A DNA stretch of 14,749 nucleotides from CAYOLL01 sp964404765 [NCBI: uncultured Gemmatimonadota bacterium] (GTDB lineage: Bacteria > 4572-55). Made by a program: the position numbers and the translations under genes. The notes beneath the pieces are model-generated. The model did not search any database. It was not told where the DNA came from and was given only the letters and a program-made list of their open reading frames with translations. The stretch covers positions 1-14,749 of the forward strand of contig CAYOLL010000146.1 in NCBI GenBank assembly GCA_964404765.1, given 5' to 3'. Positions 7,288 to 13,880 of the stretch are shown here, in pieces. Each line of letters opens with the position of its first letter. Position 1 is the stretch's first letter.

Positions 7288-8094
7288 ATGAAAATGATTC
7301 GTAATGTCTTAGCGGCAATTCTACTATTGGCCGGATCACTAAGCGCCGATACTTTTTATCTGATTGACGATACCTTTCAACGCGGCGCAATGCAGCGCTG
7401 GAACGATCAGATCGGTTCCGTCACGTTCCGCAGCCGGAATGATGGTAAGCTGTATATGATCAAATATGAACATTTAAAACGCGCCACCCTGGATAACGGT
7501 GATGTTTACGAATTTCGTAACGGCCAAAGGGTAATGCCCGAAAGCGCCGCGCCCGCAGCATCCGCAGCCCCTTCCGGAGGCTCCACCTCCGGCTGGAATA
7601 CAACCCCGCCGCCGCAGCATCCCATTTTAAACACGTCCTTAAATTCCGACGGGCCTGATACTTTCTATTTGATTGATAACACCATTTGTCATGGTATTTT
7701 GCAGGAATGGGATGATAATGCGGGAACGGTACTGCTTAAAAATCAAAAAGACAATCGCCTCTATTTGTTGCGGTACAACAATCTGAAGCGGGTAGAGTTG
7801 AGCACTGGCGAAAGTTATGTGATTAAAGCCGGCGGCCGCTTTCCGGAACAAAAGCAGGCCCCCGTCGTCAACACGCCGCGCACCGCACCTGTGCCGGCCT
7901 CGACACAGCCGCCTGTTAGAACACCGGAAAAGCAACCCGAACTGCCGCCTGCGGGAACGCCGACCTATTCCGTAACACCGGCCGCCGCCACCGTGCCGCC
8001 TTTGGCGCAAACGTCACAAGTACAAACCCCAACTACCGGCGGACATAAACTGTCGCCGCCGCCTATTAACTTGTGGCATCGTTATAAAAAATAA
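7288..8094 (+). CDS. Secreted protein with a duplicated domain and proline-rich tail
   Basis: A 268-aa hypothetical protein. Residues 1-20 form a Sec signal peptide ending SLSA before DTFYLID. Two homologous units follow, at about residues 21-84 and 124-187. Each begins DTFYLID and shares the pattern W-[ND]-D near residue 18 of the unit, a central G-[ST]-V, then D-[GN]-[KR]-LY, Y-x-x-LKR, a G, and a closing [RG]-x-P-E. The linker (85-123) and tail (188-268) are rich in proline, alanine and threonine, as in wall- or envelope-spanning segments. GGAGG precedes the ATG. It shares an operon with the upstream lipoprotein gene, so a joint envelope role is likely. I do not recognise the domain. Confidence 0.75.
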   Translation: MKMIRNVLAAILLLAGSLSADTFYLIDDTFQRGAMQRWNDQIGSVTFRSRNDGKLYMIKYEHLKRATLDNGDVYEFRNGQRVMPESAAPAASAAPSGGSTSGWNTTPPPQHPILNTSLNSDGPDTFYLIDNTICHGILQEWDDNAGTVLLKNQKDNRLYLLRYNNLKRVELSTGESYVIKAGGRFPEQKQAPVVNTPRTAPVPASTQPPVRTPEKQPELPPAGTPTYSVTPAAATVPPLAQTSQVQTPTTGGHKLSPPPINLWHRYKK

Positions 8095-8115
8095 ATGCAA
8101 CACAAAGGAATTCCT

Positions 8116-8655
8116 ATGGCTGATATACAAATTACTACCCTTGGCGCCGGCTGTTTTTGGTGCGTCGAAGCAATTTTTAACAGCGTCCGGGGTGTCATAA
8201 GCGCGGTATCGGGCTATGCCGGCGGCGCTGTGCAGAACCCTACCTACAAACAGGTCTGTAACGGCAACACCGGCCATGCCGAGGTCGTGCAAGTCAAATT
8301 TGATCCGGCCATTGTTTCCTTTGAAGACCTGCTTTTTATCTTCTGGCGCGTTCATGATCCGACAACACTAAACCGGCAAGGCCATGATGTCGGCACGCAA
8401 TACCGCTCGGTCATTTTTTATCACACGGAGACTCAGCGACTTGCGGCCGAAAAATCAAAAATGGAAGCAAATGCAGCCGGTCTATATCCGAACCCGCTCG
8501 TAACGGAAATTACGGCATTTACCAACTTTTACGCCGCCGAAGATTATCATCAGGACTATTTTGCCCATAATCCCAACCAACCCTATTGCCAGGCAGTCGT
8601 TGATCCCAAAGTGCAAAAGTTTCGGAAGTCCTTTAAAGAAAAGCTCAAAAGCTGA
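8116..8655 (+). CDS. msrA: Peptide methionine sulfoxide reductase MsrA
   Basis: Reduces the S epimer of methionine sulfoxide in proteins and free methionine, a repair step after oxidative damage. The catalytic motif GCFWCVE has its nucleophile at C13, and the GYAGG, N-P-T-Y, TGHAE, HDPT, and DVGTQYRS blocks are all present. C158 in NQPYCQ is a possible resolving cysteine. The protein is 179 aa and single-domain, with no fused MsrB. The ATG at 8116 is chosen because AAAGGA lies 6 nt upstream. An in-frame ATG at 8095 directly abuts the preceding gene's stop but would add a non-conserved heptapeptide. A terminator follows within 50 bp. Confidence 0.96.
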   Translation: MADIQITTLGAGCFWCVEAIFNSVRGVISAVSGYAGGAVQNPTYKQVCNGNTGHAEVVQVKFDPAIVSFEDLLFIFWRVHDPTTLNRQGHDVGTQYRSVIFYHTETQRLAAEKSKMEANAAGLYPNPLVTEITAFTNFYAAEDYHQDYFAHNPNQPYCQAVVDPKVQKFRKSFKEKLKS

Positions 8656-8680
8656 TTCCAATTAAGCTGTTACCTGCAAA

Positions 8681-8713
8681 AGACCCTGAGCAATTTTCAG
8701 GGTCTCTTTGTTT
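8681..8713 (+). terminator. Intrinsic terminator of msrA
   Basis: AGACCCTGA (8681-8689) pairs perfectly with TCAGGGTCT (8697-8705) around a 7-nt loop, followed by CTTTGTTT. It begins 25 nt after the msrA stop. Its tail is part of the duplicated start-region sequence described at 8702-8741. Confidence 0.8.
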
Positions 8714-8741
8714 AATAATATATGCACTCCAACACCGTGTT
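8702..8741. repeat. Upstream copy of a duplicated start region
   Basis: GTCTCTTTGTTTAATAA at 8702-8718 recurs exactly at 8909-8925, and the 23 bases 8719-8741 match 8931-8953 at 21 positions. A 5-bp indel (GGCTC, only in the downstream copy) separates the blocks. The duplicated segment includes the ATG of the beta-propeller gene and its first codons. Confidence 0.8.
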
Positions 8742-8743
8742 GT

Positions 8744-8873
8744 CTCGTTCCCAATCTCTGATTGGGAACGAGCTTGCCTCGGAAACTTCGTTTCCGTCTA
8801 TCTTCAATCATATTAGCAAGAGGCGAAACAGAGTTTCGCTTGCAAGTACGTTCCCAATCAGAGATTGGGAACG
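8744..8873. repeat. Palindromic element with four hairpins in mirrored order
   Basis: Outer hairpin 8744-8772 (12-bp stem) has a 25-bp core at 8746-8770 that is the exact reverse complement of the outer hairpin 8849-8873. Inner hairpins are CGGAAAC/GTTTCCG (8780-8796) and GCGAAAC/GTTTCGC (8823-8839). The left and right halves are therefore approximate inverted copies, each made of two hairpins. No protein is encoded. This resembles a REP-type doublet or a MITE-like palindromic repeat. Confidence 0.75.
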
Positions 8874-8908
8874 ATGATTGAGGATTGTACGCTAACCTGC
8901 CAAGTCCT

Positions 8909-8953
8909 GTCTCTTTGTTTAATAAGGCTCTATATGCGCTTCAACACCGTGTT
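8909..8953. repeat. Downstream copy of the duplicated start region
   Basis: Second copy of the sequence at 8702-8741, here forming the leader and first six or seven codons of the gene starting at 8934. The palindromic element at 8744-8873 lies between the copies. Confidence 0.8.
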
Positions 8954-10247
8954 CGGATTTATCATCAGCCTGCTGCTCATCAGCGCGCCGGATGTGACCC
9001 TGGCCGCGCCCGACAAAAATCCGCCCGATGATGTCCGCCACTACTATCAATTGGCCACAGATGCTTATCGCGCCCAGGACTACCCCAATTTTCTGGCGAA
9101 TACCCAAGTTGTTTTTGGCTATTGGCCCAACAACCCGGTTATCATGTATGATCTGGCCCGTGGCTATTGTCTGAATGGTGATTTTCAGGAAGCTTTTCGC
9201 TGGCTTAACCGACTGGCGGCTTTCGGCGTAATTTCCGATCTGCAAAGTGATGAGGACTTTGCAACCATAAAAGAATTGCCGGCATTCCAGGCCTTGCACC
9301 AGCGGTTCATGCAAAATGGCACACCCATCGTAAAAAGTGAAATTGCCTTTGGGATTAAGGAGAAAGATTTTATTCCCAGCGGCCTGGCCTATAGCCCGGC
9401 CGATGACGCTTTTTTTGTCGGCAGTATTCGAAAGCGCAAGGTTGCCCGTTTTGAAATTAAGCGCGACAAAGTAGTCAATTTCATTCTGGAGCGGCCGGAC
9501 AGCTTGTGGGGCGTTTTTGGAATGCAGGCTGACAAATTGTCTGACGCCTTATGGTTATGCAGTTCCGGCGCGATTCAGGCCGGGGGCTTTCGACCGGAAG
9601 ACGATGGCCGTTGCGGGGTCTTCCAGTATAATCTAAGCACAGCAAAATTAGTTAAAAAATACATCATGCCTGCTGATCCGGAAAAGCCTCATTTTTTTGG
9701 CCATTTAACCCTTTCCAAAGCCGGCGACGTTTTCGTATCCGACGCATACTCGCAGGAAATTTACACCGTTTCACGCCAAAAAGACAGGCTGGAACTGTTG
9801 ATAGGTTCAAAAGACTGGGTCTCTCTGCAAGGTCTGGCTTTGGCCGATAATCAAACGAATCTGTTTGTCGCCGATTATGGCGACGGCATTTACAATGTGG
9901 ATTTAAAAACGCGAAAATTCCTCACGGTAGCTTGCCCGGATAGCATTAACACTGCCGGCATTACTGCGCTCTACTTTTATCAAAACAGCCTGGTAGCCGT
10001 CCAAAACCGTATGAATGGCACTCGCCTTGTACGCTTCTATCTCAACCAAAACCTGTCGGAAGTGACGCGCAGTGAGGTTATCGAAGTGAATAATCCGTAT
10101 TATCGTGAACCCGGCTCCGGAGTAATCGTCAACGATGTTTTTTATTACATCGCCAATAGTCAATGGACAAATTTTGATGAACGAGGCCGGGCGATTCCGC
10201 ATACCGCATTTGTGGAGCCGATTATTCTTAAAGTACCGCTAAAATGA
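8934..10247 (+). CDS. Secreted TPR and beta-propeller protein (SMP-30/gluconolactonase-like)
   Basis: A 437-aa exported protein. Residues 1-25 form a signal peptide ending LAA before PDKNPP. Residues about 34-125 show TPR-like helical pairs (YYQLATDAYRAQDYPNFL, MYDLARGYCLNGDFQEAFRWLNRL). From about 140 the sequence has repeated strands typical of a beta-propeller of the SMP-30/NHL sort: IPSGLAYSPADDAFFVGSI, LTLSKAGDVFVSDAYSQEIYTV, LQGLALADNQTNLFVADYGDGIYNVD. The ATG at 8934 is chosen because it starts a proper signal peptide. A TTG at 8865 would lie within the palindromic element. Enzymatic activity cannot be deduced; the aspartates in SDAYS and ADYGDG may bind metal. It probably acts in the periplasm. 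Confidence 0.8.
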   Translation: MRFNTVFGFIISLLLISAPDVTLAAPDKNPPDDVRHYYQLATDAYRAQDYPNFLANTQVVFGYWPNNPVIMYDLARGYCLNGDFQEAFRWLNRLAAFGVISDLQSDEDFATIKELPAFQALHQRFMQNGTPIVKSEIAFGIKEKDFIPSGLAYSPADDAFFVGSIRKRKVARFEIKRDKVVNFILERPDSLWGVFGMQADKLSDALWLCSSGAIQAGGFRPEDDGRCGVFQYNLSTAKLVKKYIMPADPEKPHFFGHLTLSKAGDVFVSDAYSQEIYTVSRQKDRLELLIGSKDWVSLQGLALADNQTNLFVADYGDGIYNVDLKTRKFLTVACPDSINTAGITALYFYQNSLVAVQNRMNGTRLVRFYLNQNLSEVTRSEVIEVNNPYYREPGSGVIVNDVFYYIANSQWTNFDERGRAIPHTAFVEPIILKVPLK

Positions 10248-10257
10248 ATCGCAGAGC

Positions 10258-10275
10258 GCAAAATTTCAATTTTGC
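10258..10275. repeat. Small hairpin before tag
   Basis: GCAAAATT and AATTTTGC form a perfect 8-bp inverted repeat around TC, just upstream of the tag ribosome site. It is AT-rich and short, and has no T-run after it. It may be chance or a weak regulatory fold. Confidence 0.3.
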
Positions 10276-10289
10276 ATAGGAGAACCGTT

Positions 10290-10868
10290 ATGTCGCAACC
10301 AGAAATCGTCCGCTGTGCCTGGCCGGGCAGCGATCCGCTCTATGTTCAATATCACGATACCGAGTGGGGCGTTCCTCTCCATGATGACGCTAAACTATTT
10401 GAATTCCTGGTGCTGGAAGGATTTCAGGCCGGCTTGAGCTGGCTGACCATCTTACGCAAGCGGGAAAACTTCCGGCAAGCCTTTGATGGCTTTGACCCGG
10501 TTAAAGTCGCCAATTACGGCGAAGACAAAATAGCCGCGCTCTTGCAAGACAAGGGCATTGTCCGTAATCAGCAAAAAATCCGCGCCACAATTCTGAATGC
10601 ACAATTGTTTCTGCAGATTCAAAAAGAAGCCGGCAGCTTCGATCACTATATTTGGGATTTTGTCCAACACAAACCGATTCAAAATGCCTGGCCGGATTTA
10701 AAAAGCGTCCCGCCCAAAACGGAGCTGTCGGACAAAATCAGCAAAGATTTGCAACAGCGCGGGTTTAAATTTGTTGGTTCTACAATTGTTTATGCCCACA
10801 TGCAGGCCACGGGCATGGTCAACGATCATGTGACAGGCTGCTTTCGGCACAATCAGGTCAAAGTATGA
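10290..10868 (+). CDS. tag: DNA-3-methyladenine glycosylase I
   Basis: Removes 3-methyladenine from alkylated DNA as the first step of base excision repair. It is 192 aa, the normal length. Zinc ligands match E. coli Tag at a constant offset: C9 and H22 near the N-terminus (RCAW...YHDTEWG) and H180 and C184 in NDHVTGCF. The base-recognition residues E43 and W51 lie in LEGFQAGLSW. The ATG at 10290 has AGGAGA at good spacing; a TTG at 10272 is less likely. Four bases separate its stop from the next gene, implying co-transcription with the SRPBCC protein. Confidence 0.96.
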   Translation: MSQPEIVRCAWPGSDPLYVQYHDTEWGVPLHDDAKLFEFLVLEGFQAGLSWLTILRKRENFRQAFDGFDPVKVANYGEDKIAALLQDKGIVRNQQKIRATILNAQLFLQIQKEAGSFDHYIWDFVQHKPIQNAWPDLKSVPPKTELSDKISKDLQQRGFKFVGSTIVYAHMQATGMVNDHVTGCFRHNQVKV

Positions 10869-10872
10869 TCGC

Positions 10873-11334
10873 ATGGCTATAACCTACACCATTGAGCAAG
10901 CGACGTGGCTGAACCGACCCATTCGTGAGATATTTGATTTTTTCAGCAGCGTTCACAATCTGGAGCGAATTACGCCGCCCTGGTTGAATTTTCAAACGCT
11001 TCCGCCTGTTCCCCAAACCATATTCGCCGGCACAATCATCAATTATCGTCTGAAACTGCACGGCATCCCCTTGTTTTGGCGCACGGAAATCGCTTGTTGG
11101 GAGCCGCCGCACCGGTTTATCGACCGGCAAATCGAAGGTCCCTATCGGCAATGGATTCATACCCATACATTTGTGGAAAAGGCCGGCGGAACGCAAATGC
11201 ATGACCGGGTCGAATACATTGTGCCGGGCGGGTTATTGGCGCCGCTGATTCATCATTTGTTTGTTCAAAAGGATGTGGCGACGATTTTTGCCTATCGTCA
11301 GGAAAAAATGCGAGAAATTTTTCTGGGATCGTAA
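10873..11334 (+). CDS. SRPBCC family protein
   Basis: A 153-aa START-like/SRPBCC fold protein. The pattern fits the 'ligand-binding SRPBCC domain' group: an initial strand (YTIEQATWLNRPIREIFDFFSSVHNLERITPPWLNF), G-T-x-I-x-Y-R-L-K-L-H-G-I-P-x-x-W-R-T-E-I, E-P-P-H-R-F-I-D-R-Q-I-E-G-P-Y-R-Q-W-I-H-T-H, and a C-terminal helix starting near VQKDVATIFAYRQEKM. Such proteins bind hydrophobic ligands; the ligand is unknown. They often sit next to DNA repair or photolyase genes, and here the gene follows tag by 4 bp. A weak AGGT lies upstream of the ATG. Confidence 0.85.
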   Translation: MAITYTIEQATWLNRPIREIFDFFSSVHNLERITPPWLNFQTLPPVPQTIFAGTIINYRLKLHGIPLFWRTEIACWEPPHRFIDRQIEGPYRQWIHTHTFVEKAGGTQMHDRVEYIVPGGLLAPLIHHLFVQKDVATIFAYRQEKMREIFLGS

Positions 11335-11385
11335 TTTTGGGGTGATTTATATCAAAAATTGTGTAATTTATATAGGGACATGAGA

Positions 11386-11453
11386 AGAAATGTCATTTTT
11401 CAAGAGTTTATCGCTCATTTTCAAGCACTTACGTACTCAAAAATGACATTTCT
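11386..11453. repeat. 15-bp inverted repeat in the gap after the SRPBCC gene
   Basis: AGAAATGTCATTTTT (11386-11400) pairs perfectly with 11439-11453 around 38 nt, and one more pair extends it outward. The stem is AT-rich without a GC core or T-run, so it does not look like a standard terminator. It lies 24 bp outside the left end of the putative cassette. The rest of 11335-11616 holds only that cassette end and a weak cyclase promoter. Confidence 0.5.
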
Positions 11454-11519
11454 TGGACTGTATCACACCCCCTTATAGGATATTGAACTTTGGACAAACT
11501 GCGCTATCAAAGCTTGTCG

Positions 11520-11549
11520 TTGAAACAAAGGGCGTCATTTTGAATATAA
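11520..11549 (+). promoter_or_regulatory. Weak candidate promoter of the BLUF-cyclase gene
   Basis: TTGAAA (11520-11525), an 18-bp spacer and ATATAA (11544-11549), about 70 bp before the gene. It lies inside the putative cassette, so the gene could carry its own promoter. Consensus match only. Confidence 0.25.
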
Positions 11550-11616
11550 GCGCTTAACTCAGTTACCACTTAAAAAGCTATTTACTTTACCCTCAACGCT
11601 TTAGCTAAGGTTACTA

Positions 11617-12618
11617 ATGAAACGATTCACCTACATCAGCCACCAAGCGCAGGCGCTTTCTGATGAAGAGATTAGCCAGATCGGCAGCATCTCCAGCGAA
11701 AATAACCGCCGCGACGGTATCACCGGGGTTCTGATTTATGTCGGCGGGCTTTTTTTTCAGATTATCGAGGGTGAAGAAGCTGCCGTGGATCGACTTTATG
11801 CCAAAATTTTTAACGATCCGCGCCATAATAATGTTCTGTGCCTCAAGTCGGAGCATGAGGTGGCGACCCGGCTCTTTCCGCAATGGCTGATGAAGACGAT
11901 CAACTTGGACCAAAATACCGATGAGCTAGTCTATCCGATCAAGATTTTATTGCAGACTTTGACCCAGTCGCACCGGATCATCGAGCGCTATACCCAACCG
12001 GCGGTCTTAGCGATTTTAAATCAAGGCTTAAACCCACTCGACGCGCCCGCACAGACGGTCGAACGGATCATTTTGTTTAGTGATATTATCGCGTTTTCGC
12101 GCTTGAGTGAAACGCATTCGGTCGTCGAAGTCGTAGCTTTTGTCAACCAATTTTTGGATATTTGCAGCCGCCACATCACGGATCAGGGCGGGGAAGTGAC
12201 CAAATATATCGGCGACTGTGTCATGGCTTATTTTTGGCCCAGTCAGGCCGATCAGGCGTTGCAAGGCTGCTTGAACATTCTGGCCGAACTGACGCACATT
12301 CGGCAATCCGCCTCACCCGGCAGCCTGTTGTCAAATCTGCGCTGCGGTTTCGGCTTAACCCAGGGAATCGTCGCCGAGGGCAATATCGGCTCGCGGATTA
12401 AGATGAACTATACCATTTTGGGCGATGCGGTCAATACCGCCTCCCGCTTAGAATCGCTGACTCGCCAACTGCCCTACTCGATCCTTTTCTCCGCCCAAAT
12501 CCGGCGCAGCGCCCGCCGAAATTGGGAGTTTGTCCCGCTAGGCGATCATGCTCTGAAGGGCAAAGATAAATTTATCGAGGTGTATTCATTGCGCGAGGCT
12601 GAAAGTACAAATTTTTAA
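11617..12618 (+). CDS. BLUF-domain photoactivated adenylyl cyclase (bPAC-like)
   Basis: A 333-aa blue-light receptor fused to a class III nucleotidyl cyclase, expected to make cAMP from ATP on illumination. The BLUF domain (about 1-95) has flavin-contact residues at family spacing: Y6, N30 and Q48 (in GLFFQIIEG), plus W90 and M92. The linker PIKILLQTLTQSHRIIERY leads to the cyclase domain (about 148-325). Metal aspartates are D156 (ILFSDIIAFS) and D200 (KYIGDCVMAYF). K196 and T266 sit at adenine-selecting positions, and N273 and R277 at transition-state positions. Length, order and many blocks (MKTINL, LLQTxTQSHR, LTRQLPY) agree with Beggiatoa bPAC from memory. One difference is N264 where bPAC has an aspartate (D265). 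AAGG precedes the ATG. The gene lies within a putative mobile cassette. Confidence 0.93.
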   Translation: MKRFTYISHQAQALSDEEISQIGSISSENNRRDGITGVLIYVGGLFFQIIEGEEAAVDRLYAKIFNDPRHNNVLCLKSEHEVATRLFPQWLMKTINLDQNTDELVYPIKILLQTLTQSHRIIERYTQPAVLAILNQGLNPLDAPAQTVERIILFSDIIAFSRLSETHSVVEVVAFVNQFLDICSRHITDQGGEVTKYIGDCVMAYFWPSQADQALQGCLNILAELTHIRQSASPGSLLSNLRCGFGLTQGIVAEGNIGSRIKMNYTILGDAVNTASRLESLTRQLPYSILFSAQIRRSARRNWEFVPLGDHALKGKDKFIEVYSLREAESTNF

Positions 12619-12649
12619 TTTTTAAGGATTGGGGCGCACACTTGCCCCG

Positions 12650-12860
12650 GATTTAGCGGTCGCGATCTTTTCGCGATAGACACTGTCTTTGATAAAGCCG
12701 CTTTTTATATCGCTCAGGGCGCGTGGTCGAGGCGGGTGCGTCTTGCCGAAAGCGGAACAGATTTTGTTTCTATACTACCGAAGCCATTACCCCGGCGTGC
12801 ACGACGTGCTGACATCCACAGTGTTGCCCGGCTTTCAACTGAATCTAAAAGACTACTCTA
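12650..12860 (+). pseudogene. Decayed Uma2-like (DUF820) C-terminal remnant
   Basis: One frame reads DTVFDKAAFYIAQGA (about 12679-12723). A different frame continues VLPKAEQILFLYY and then TSTVLPGFQLNL (about 12740-12847). Together these resemble the Uma2 family C-terminal part, in which K-x-x-x-Y-x-x-x-G-V-x-E-V-W-L-V is followed by a terminal S-x-V-L-P-G-F-x-L. A frameshift near 12724-12740 separates the pieces and the N-terminal half is missing. The match is short and judged by eye. Confidence 0.4.
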
Positions 12861-13199
12861 TGCCTAATCCGCTTTTTACCATTCGCTGTGCCTTGCCGCA
12901 ACGCCAAACTGGACTGATCAGCGTGCTGATTTTTGCCTTCTTTGTGGGCATTCGGTCGCTATTGACCTATGGCGGCCTCGTGCCCGCGGTCATTTTGCCA
13001 TCGTCGCCGGAAACTGACCTTGAGAGCTGTGGATTATTCGCCAGTTTGGGACCCCGGCTTCCCTCAAACTCAAGCAGCGCTCCCGTCTCAAAGTGGTCAA
13101 AAAGAGCCCGCCGACCAAAACAGTCGCCGGGTAATCCCGCCAAACCCCAAGAGTTGCTTGCCCAAAATAAAATTTCAGCTAAACTTGAAGAAGTAGGGT
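12861..13199. other. Stretch with no recognisable gene inside the putative cassette
   Basis: A long open frame crosses this interval (12689-13342) but has no ribosome site, starts at TTG within the Uma2-like remnant, and runs on through the palindrome and right terminus. The segment LISVLIFAFFVGIRSLL (about 12915-12965) is hydrophobic and faintly recalls the N-terminal region of some transposases, too weakly to claim. Other frames are broken. It reads as decayed DNA. Confidence 0.5.
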
Positions 13200-13200
13200 T

Positions 13201-13314
13201 ACTAGTACTTGATGGCCTAAATTCGTGTGAACTTAGACCTAATAGGTTTTCAAAACCTATTAGGTCTGGTCTGCGCGAAAAAGTTCACACGAATTTTAGC
13301 CGCGTAGCACTAGT
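13201..13314. repeat. Large two-tier palindromic element
   Basis: The inner palindrome at 13235-13267 has two perfect 16-bp arms around one base (AGACCTAATAGGTTTT and its complement). The outer arms AAATTCGTGTGAACTT (13219-13234) and 13281-13296 are also perfect, and weaker pairing reaches ACTAGT at 13201-13206 and 13309-13314. It overlaps the first bases of the right inverted terminus at 13312. In RNA or extruded DNA it would form a long, nearly continuous hairpin. No coding capacity. Confidence 0.75.
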
Positions 13315-13378
13315 TTGTCCAAAGTTCAATAGGATATATTAATCCTTTTAACATCAGAAAAGATAATAGGATAGAGCT

Positions 13379-13804
13379 ATGGCAAAAGTTAAGTATTTTA
13401 CACCTCCTGAAGCAACCCGAACCCTGCCTTTAGTCCGCAAAATTGTCGCGGACATCCTGGTAGCCGGCCAAAAGCTAAAGGGTTATACAAATGTTAATGA
13501 TCCTGACAGCAAACGTCAGGTTGAACGTCTCAAAACCGAATTGAGTAAATATTTTAAAGAATTGGAGCAACTTGGCTGCTATTACAAAGATGGCGAGTTT
13601 AACACAGGTTTGGTTGATTTCCCGGCGGTAATTGATGATGTCATCGTGTTGCTTTGTTGGCGTAGTGATGAGTCTGAGATCAAGTATTATCACAGTCTTA
13701 AGGACGGTTATGCGGGGCGGAAGCCCATTCCGTCGCGCTATTTTCGTGAAGAGGTTCGTGACAAAAAGCTGAATAGCGAAATTCCGTTGGATGATCGTAT
13801 GTAA
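13379..13804 (+). CDS. DUF2203 family protein
   Basis: A 141-aa protein of unknown function with the family's signature blocks: YFTPPEATRTLPLVRKIV at the start, a charged helical middle (about 40-65), ELEQLGCYYKDGEFNTGLVDFPAVIDDVIVLLCWRSDESEIKYYHSLKDGYAGRKPIP. The N-terminal half is probably coiled. The VKD...GLVDFP and LCW..GE..I..W/YH patterns identify the family, although the usual GE is DESE here. The ATG at 13379 has AGGATAGAG upstream. The gene starts 48 bp after the right end of the putative cassette, so insertion there may have separated it from an older promoter. hpf follows but has its own promoter. Confidence 0.85.
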   Translation: MAKVKYFTPPEATRTLPLVRKIVADILVAGQKLKGYTNVNDPDSKRQVERLKTELSKYFKELEQLGCYYKDGEFNTGLVDFPAVIDDVIVLLCWRSDESEIKYYHSLKDGYAGRKPIPSRYFREEVRDKKLNSEIPLDDRM

Positions 13805-13833
13805 TGTATGGGCGCGTGATACTGAATTTTAGC

Positions 13834-13862
13834 TTGACAAAAACAACATTAGCGGGTTTAAT
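13834..13862 (+). promoter_or_regulatory. Strong sigma70-type promoter of hpf
   Basis: Perfect -35 TTGACA (13834-13839), a 17-bp spacer and TTTAAT (13857-13862), 79 bp before the hpf start. Transcription would begin near 13869, just before the hairpin at 13881-13903. Confidence 0.65.
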
Positions 13863-13880
13863 CTAACGGCAACATTTTTA

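Larger units (their letters stand above)
11482..13330. mobile_element. Putative transposase-less mobile cassette carrying a light-activated cyclase
   Basis: ATTGAACTTTGGACAAACT (11482-11500) and its exact reverse complement (13312-13330) bound 1849 bp. Directly outside each terminus is AGGAT (11477-11481 and 13331-13335), a possible 5-bp target duplication. Inside lie one intact gene (BLUF-cyclase), a decayed Uma2-like remnant and a palindrome that abuts the right terminus. No intact transposase gene is present. The geometry matches a mobile insertion cassette moved in trans. Alternatives are two unrelated copies of a dispersed repeat in opposite orientation, or a decayed insertion sequence. 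Confidence 0.5.

Noticed and set aside
8722-8877. 51-codon open frame through the palindromic element
   Set aside because: Its start is the duplicated ATG of the next gene and its body is hairpin sequence; no evidence that it is a gene.
13315-13340. TTGTCC...TATATT as a promoter for the DUF2203 gene formed by the cassette end
   Set aside because: The spacer is only 14 bp, too short for a credible sigma70 promoter.
12689-13342. 217-codon open frame after the cyclase gene
   Set aside because: It begins at TTG inside a Uma2-like remnant without a ribosome site and runs through a palindrome and the inverted terminus. It is best explained as fused decayed pieces.
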